In this document: positions 34,726 to 36,158 of the stretch, piece after piece
How positions within the stretch are numbered: the stretch's first letter is position 1
Layout of the letters: each line of letters opens with the position of its first letter
NCBI RefSeq assembly: GCF_040882025.1
Contig: NZ_JBBECC010000052.1
Span: forward strand, 1-36,158
Reading direction: 5' to 3'
DNA: 36,158 nt
From: Parvibaculum sp040882025
GTDB lineage: Bacteria > Pseudomonadota > Alphaproteobacteria > Parvibaculales > Parvibaculaceae
Made by a program: the position numbers and the translations under genes
Notes under the pieces: generated by a model
Told to the model about the DNA's origin: nothing
Seen by the model: only the letters and a program-made list of their open reading frames with translations
The model's database searches: none

Positions 34726-35283
34726 GTTTCAGGCGGCGTCCGTCAGCGGGTGGGCTTGGTTGCGAGAGGCATAAACGACAACAAAGATCGTCACGACCCG
34801 GACGAGCCCACTGCTGTCCGGCTAAGCGGGCTCTGTTGCAGAAGTGAGGCTCTCGACTCCAACCAAACCCGTCATGGCCCGATTTATTCGGGCCATCCAC
34901 GTCTTGGCGGCAACCAAAAGAAGAAGAAAGACGTGGATGACCCGCCACCTTGATCACAAAGGAGGGCCGGATCATGACGAAAATGGGAGAAAGTGCGGTG
35001 CCGCAAGCGATTTGAATTGAAATCTGCTCTTCTTAACCGGACGTCCATGGGACGAGCCGGGCCGTGACAACTTTGGATTGCGCGAAACGTCTCACATCTG
35101 CAACGGAACCCGGTCGAAGCATCCGACGGATTCAGAAAACTCGATCCCGCTGGCGGATCGTGTCCATCAGGTCCATCATTCTTGCTCAATGTTCTTCACA
35201 ATGACGAATTGCGACGGAATCCGGCCGCGTCCGCGTTTCATCCCCTGACCTTCCGCACACCCCTTGCCCGACCGGAGACGACG
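34726..35283. other. intergenic region holding repeat copy 2
   Basis: Apart from the 110-bp repeat at 34870-34979, no gene was recognised in this stretch. Several frames are open but none has a ribosome binding site, normal composition or family similarity. The part from about 35000 should contain the promoter of the YHYH gene; no convincing -35/-10 pair was found. GGAG at 35274-35277 is its ribosome binding site. Confidence 0.45.
34870..34979. repeat. 110-bp structured dispersed repeat, copy 2
   Basis: The copy runs from CGTCATGG to ATCATGACG and has the same length as 3897-4006. Its hairpins are cleaner: GGCCCGA-TTTAT-TCGGGCC is a perfect 7-bp stem, and ATCCACGTCTT pairs perfectly with AAGACGTGGAT. 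The blocks GATGACCCGCCACCTTGAT and the TTTATTCGGGCCATCCACGT core are shared with copy 1, while the inner loop differs. Confidence 0.82.
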
Positions 35284-36158
35284 ATGAACGCTAGCCGGCT
35301 TCTCCTTGCTCTGCTGACCTGCGCCCCCGCCGCGCTACCCGCCTTCGCGCATGAGACGGCCGATCCCGATCATGCGGTACCGCGGCTCCTTCCCGCCGCC
35401 GCCGAACGCAGCCGGGTCGATATCCGCGAGGCGGACGGCTTCCGCTTCATCTCCTCCAACGGTCTCCCGGATCATGCGACGGGCGCCTTTCCCGGTCCCG
35501 GCAATCCGAACGCAATCCGGGCGCAGGATCATGCCTGGCGCGTTGCGCTTGCGCCCGCGAAGACGGGGCGCGAGACGCCGCTCAGCGGCTCGCTGTTCGG
35601 CGTCGCTCTGAACGGCGTCCCCTTCGATCCGGGTACGGCGGAATGCTGGGGGGCTGCCCGCGGCAGCCGCCCGAACCCCGCCTGCGCGTGGCGCGAGGAG
35701 GCGATCGTCGGCGGTGCGGGCCGGCTCGGCCTCGACGCGAACCATGCCCATGTGCAGCCGGACGGCACCTATCACTATCACGGCGTTCCGACCGGCCTCG
35801 TCGCGGCGCTGCCGCCGGGCGATATGGTGCTGGTCGGTTATGCCGCCGACGGTTTCCCGGTCTATGTCAGCCGCTCGAACGTCTGGCGCTCCGGCTGGCG
35901 GCTGAAGCCGGGAACGCGGCCCTCAGGTCCCGGCGGCGCTTACGACGGCCGTTACACGCAGGATTTTGTCTATGCGGGCGGGGCGGGCACACTCGACCGT
36001 TGCAACGGCACGGAGATCGGCGGCAGCTATGCTTATGTCCTCACCGATGCCTTCCCCTTCGTGCCGCGCTGCTTTTCGGGTACGCCCGATGCGAGCTTCC
36101 GCAAGGGGCCGCCCGGCGGCGGTCCGGGCGGCGAGCGCCGGCCGCCGCCTTTCCTGCG
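35284..36158 (+). CDS. secreted YHYH-domain protein (3' end outside window)
   Basis: At least 291 residues are encoded and the frame is open at the window end. A signal peptide (about 1-21, cut near AFA-HE) indicates export. The protein has the YHYH domain named after its motif, visible as ANHAHVQPDGTYHYHGVP, with the nearby segments LFGVALNGVPF, VGYAADGFPVYV and RYTQDFVYAGGAGTLDRCNG. A Gly/Pro/Arg-rich tail begins near residue 275. The family is found in many marine and soil bacteria without a settled function; the histidine-rich motif suggests metal binding. Start ATG 35284 has GGAG six bases upstream. Confidence 0.85.
   Translation, partial: MNASRLLLALLTCAPAALPAFAHETADPDHAVPRLLPAAAERSRVDIREADGFRFISSNGLPDHATGAFPGPGNPNAIRAQDHAWRVALAPAKTGRETPLSGSLFGVALNGVPFDPGTAECWGAARGSRPNPACAWREEAIVGGAGRLGLDANHAHVQPDGTYHYHGVPTGLVAALPPGDMVLVGYAADGFPVYVSRSNVWRSGWRLKPGTRPSGPGGAYDGRYTQDFVYAGGAGTLDRCNGTEIGGSYAYVLTDAFPFVPRCFSGTPDASFRKGPPGGGPGGERRPPPFL

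Overview
The window is GC-rich chromosomal DNA of an alphaproteobacterium. The evidence is the gene order rplU-rpmA-(acetyltransferases)-obgE-proB-proA-nadD-rsfS-rlmH-gpmI-envC-ctpA-yibQ-rppH, an F1 ATP synthase operon, and a bacterial-type phosphatidylcholine synthase (pcs). A Hyphomicrobiales/Parvibaculum-like host fits, but that is an inference from gene content and not a species call.

Layout. (1) 1-3856 (+): the end of the atp operon (atpA partial, atpG, atpD, atpC). (2) 3857-4182: a 110-bp dispersed repeat. (3) 4183-7156: a ferritin-like di-iron protein, a membrane-anchored protein with a decayed LytM-like domain, and an orphan CHASE3-like sensor-domain protein. (4) 7324-20674 (-): a long, mostly overlapping or closely spaced housekeeping array that runs leftward from a clear promoter before rplU, with one intrinsic terminator after rpmA. 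It joins ribosomal proteins, Obg, proline and NAD synthesis, ribosome factors and an envelope module (EnvC-like activator, CtpA protease, YibQ-like deacetylase). (5) 20805-21560 (-): pcs. (6) 21603-22166: a GFA-family gene bracketed by 19-bp inverted repeats and an imperfect 8-bp direct repeat, with no transposase. (7) 22265-22503: tRNA-Ser(CGA), a terminator and a tRNA-like remnant, followed by accessory genes (subtilase autotransporter, HNH nuclease, a broken DUF6429-like fragment, an AlkB-like dioxygenase, an unknown protein). (8) 27517-29685 (-): katG, with an AT-rich palindrome upstream. (9) 29900-34699: a double DsbA/HCCA-isomerase-like gene (+) and a four-gene (-) operon (DUF1330-like, haloalkane dehalogenase, sulfatase, membrane protein). 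The outer promoters of these two units carry the same 21-bp dyad. (10) 34870-34979: a second copy of the 110-bp repeat, then a secreted YHYH protein cut by the window end.

The most notable observations are: a full-length 'phosphoglycerate mutase' that has lost its catalytic serine and nearly every metal ligand but stays in the EnvC/CtpA operon; the mobile-cassette-like GFA unit; and the shared operator that ties the dehalogenase/sulfatase operon to the isomerase-like gene into a small candidate regulon.
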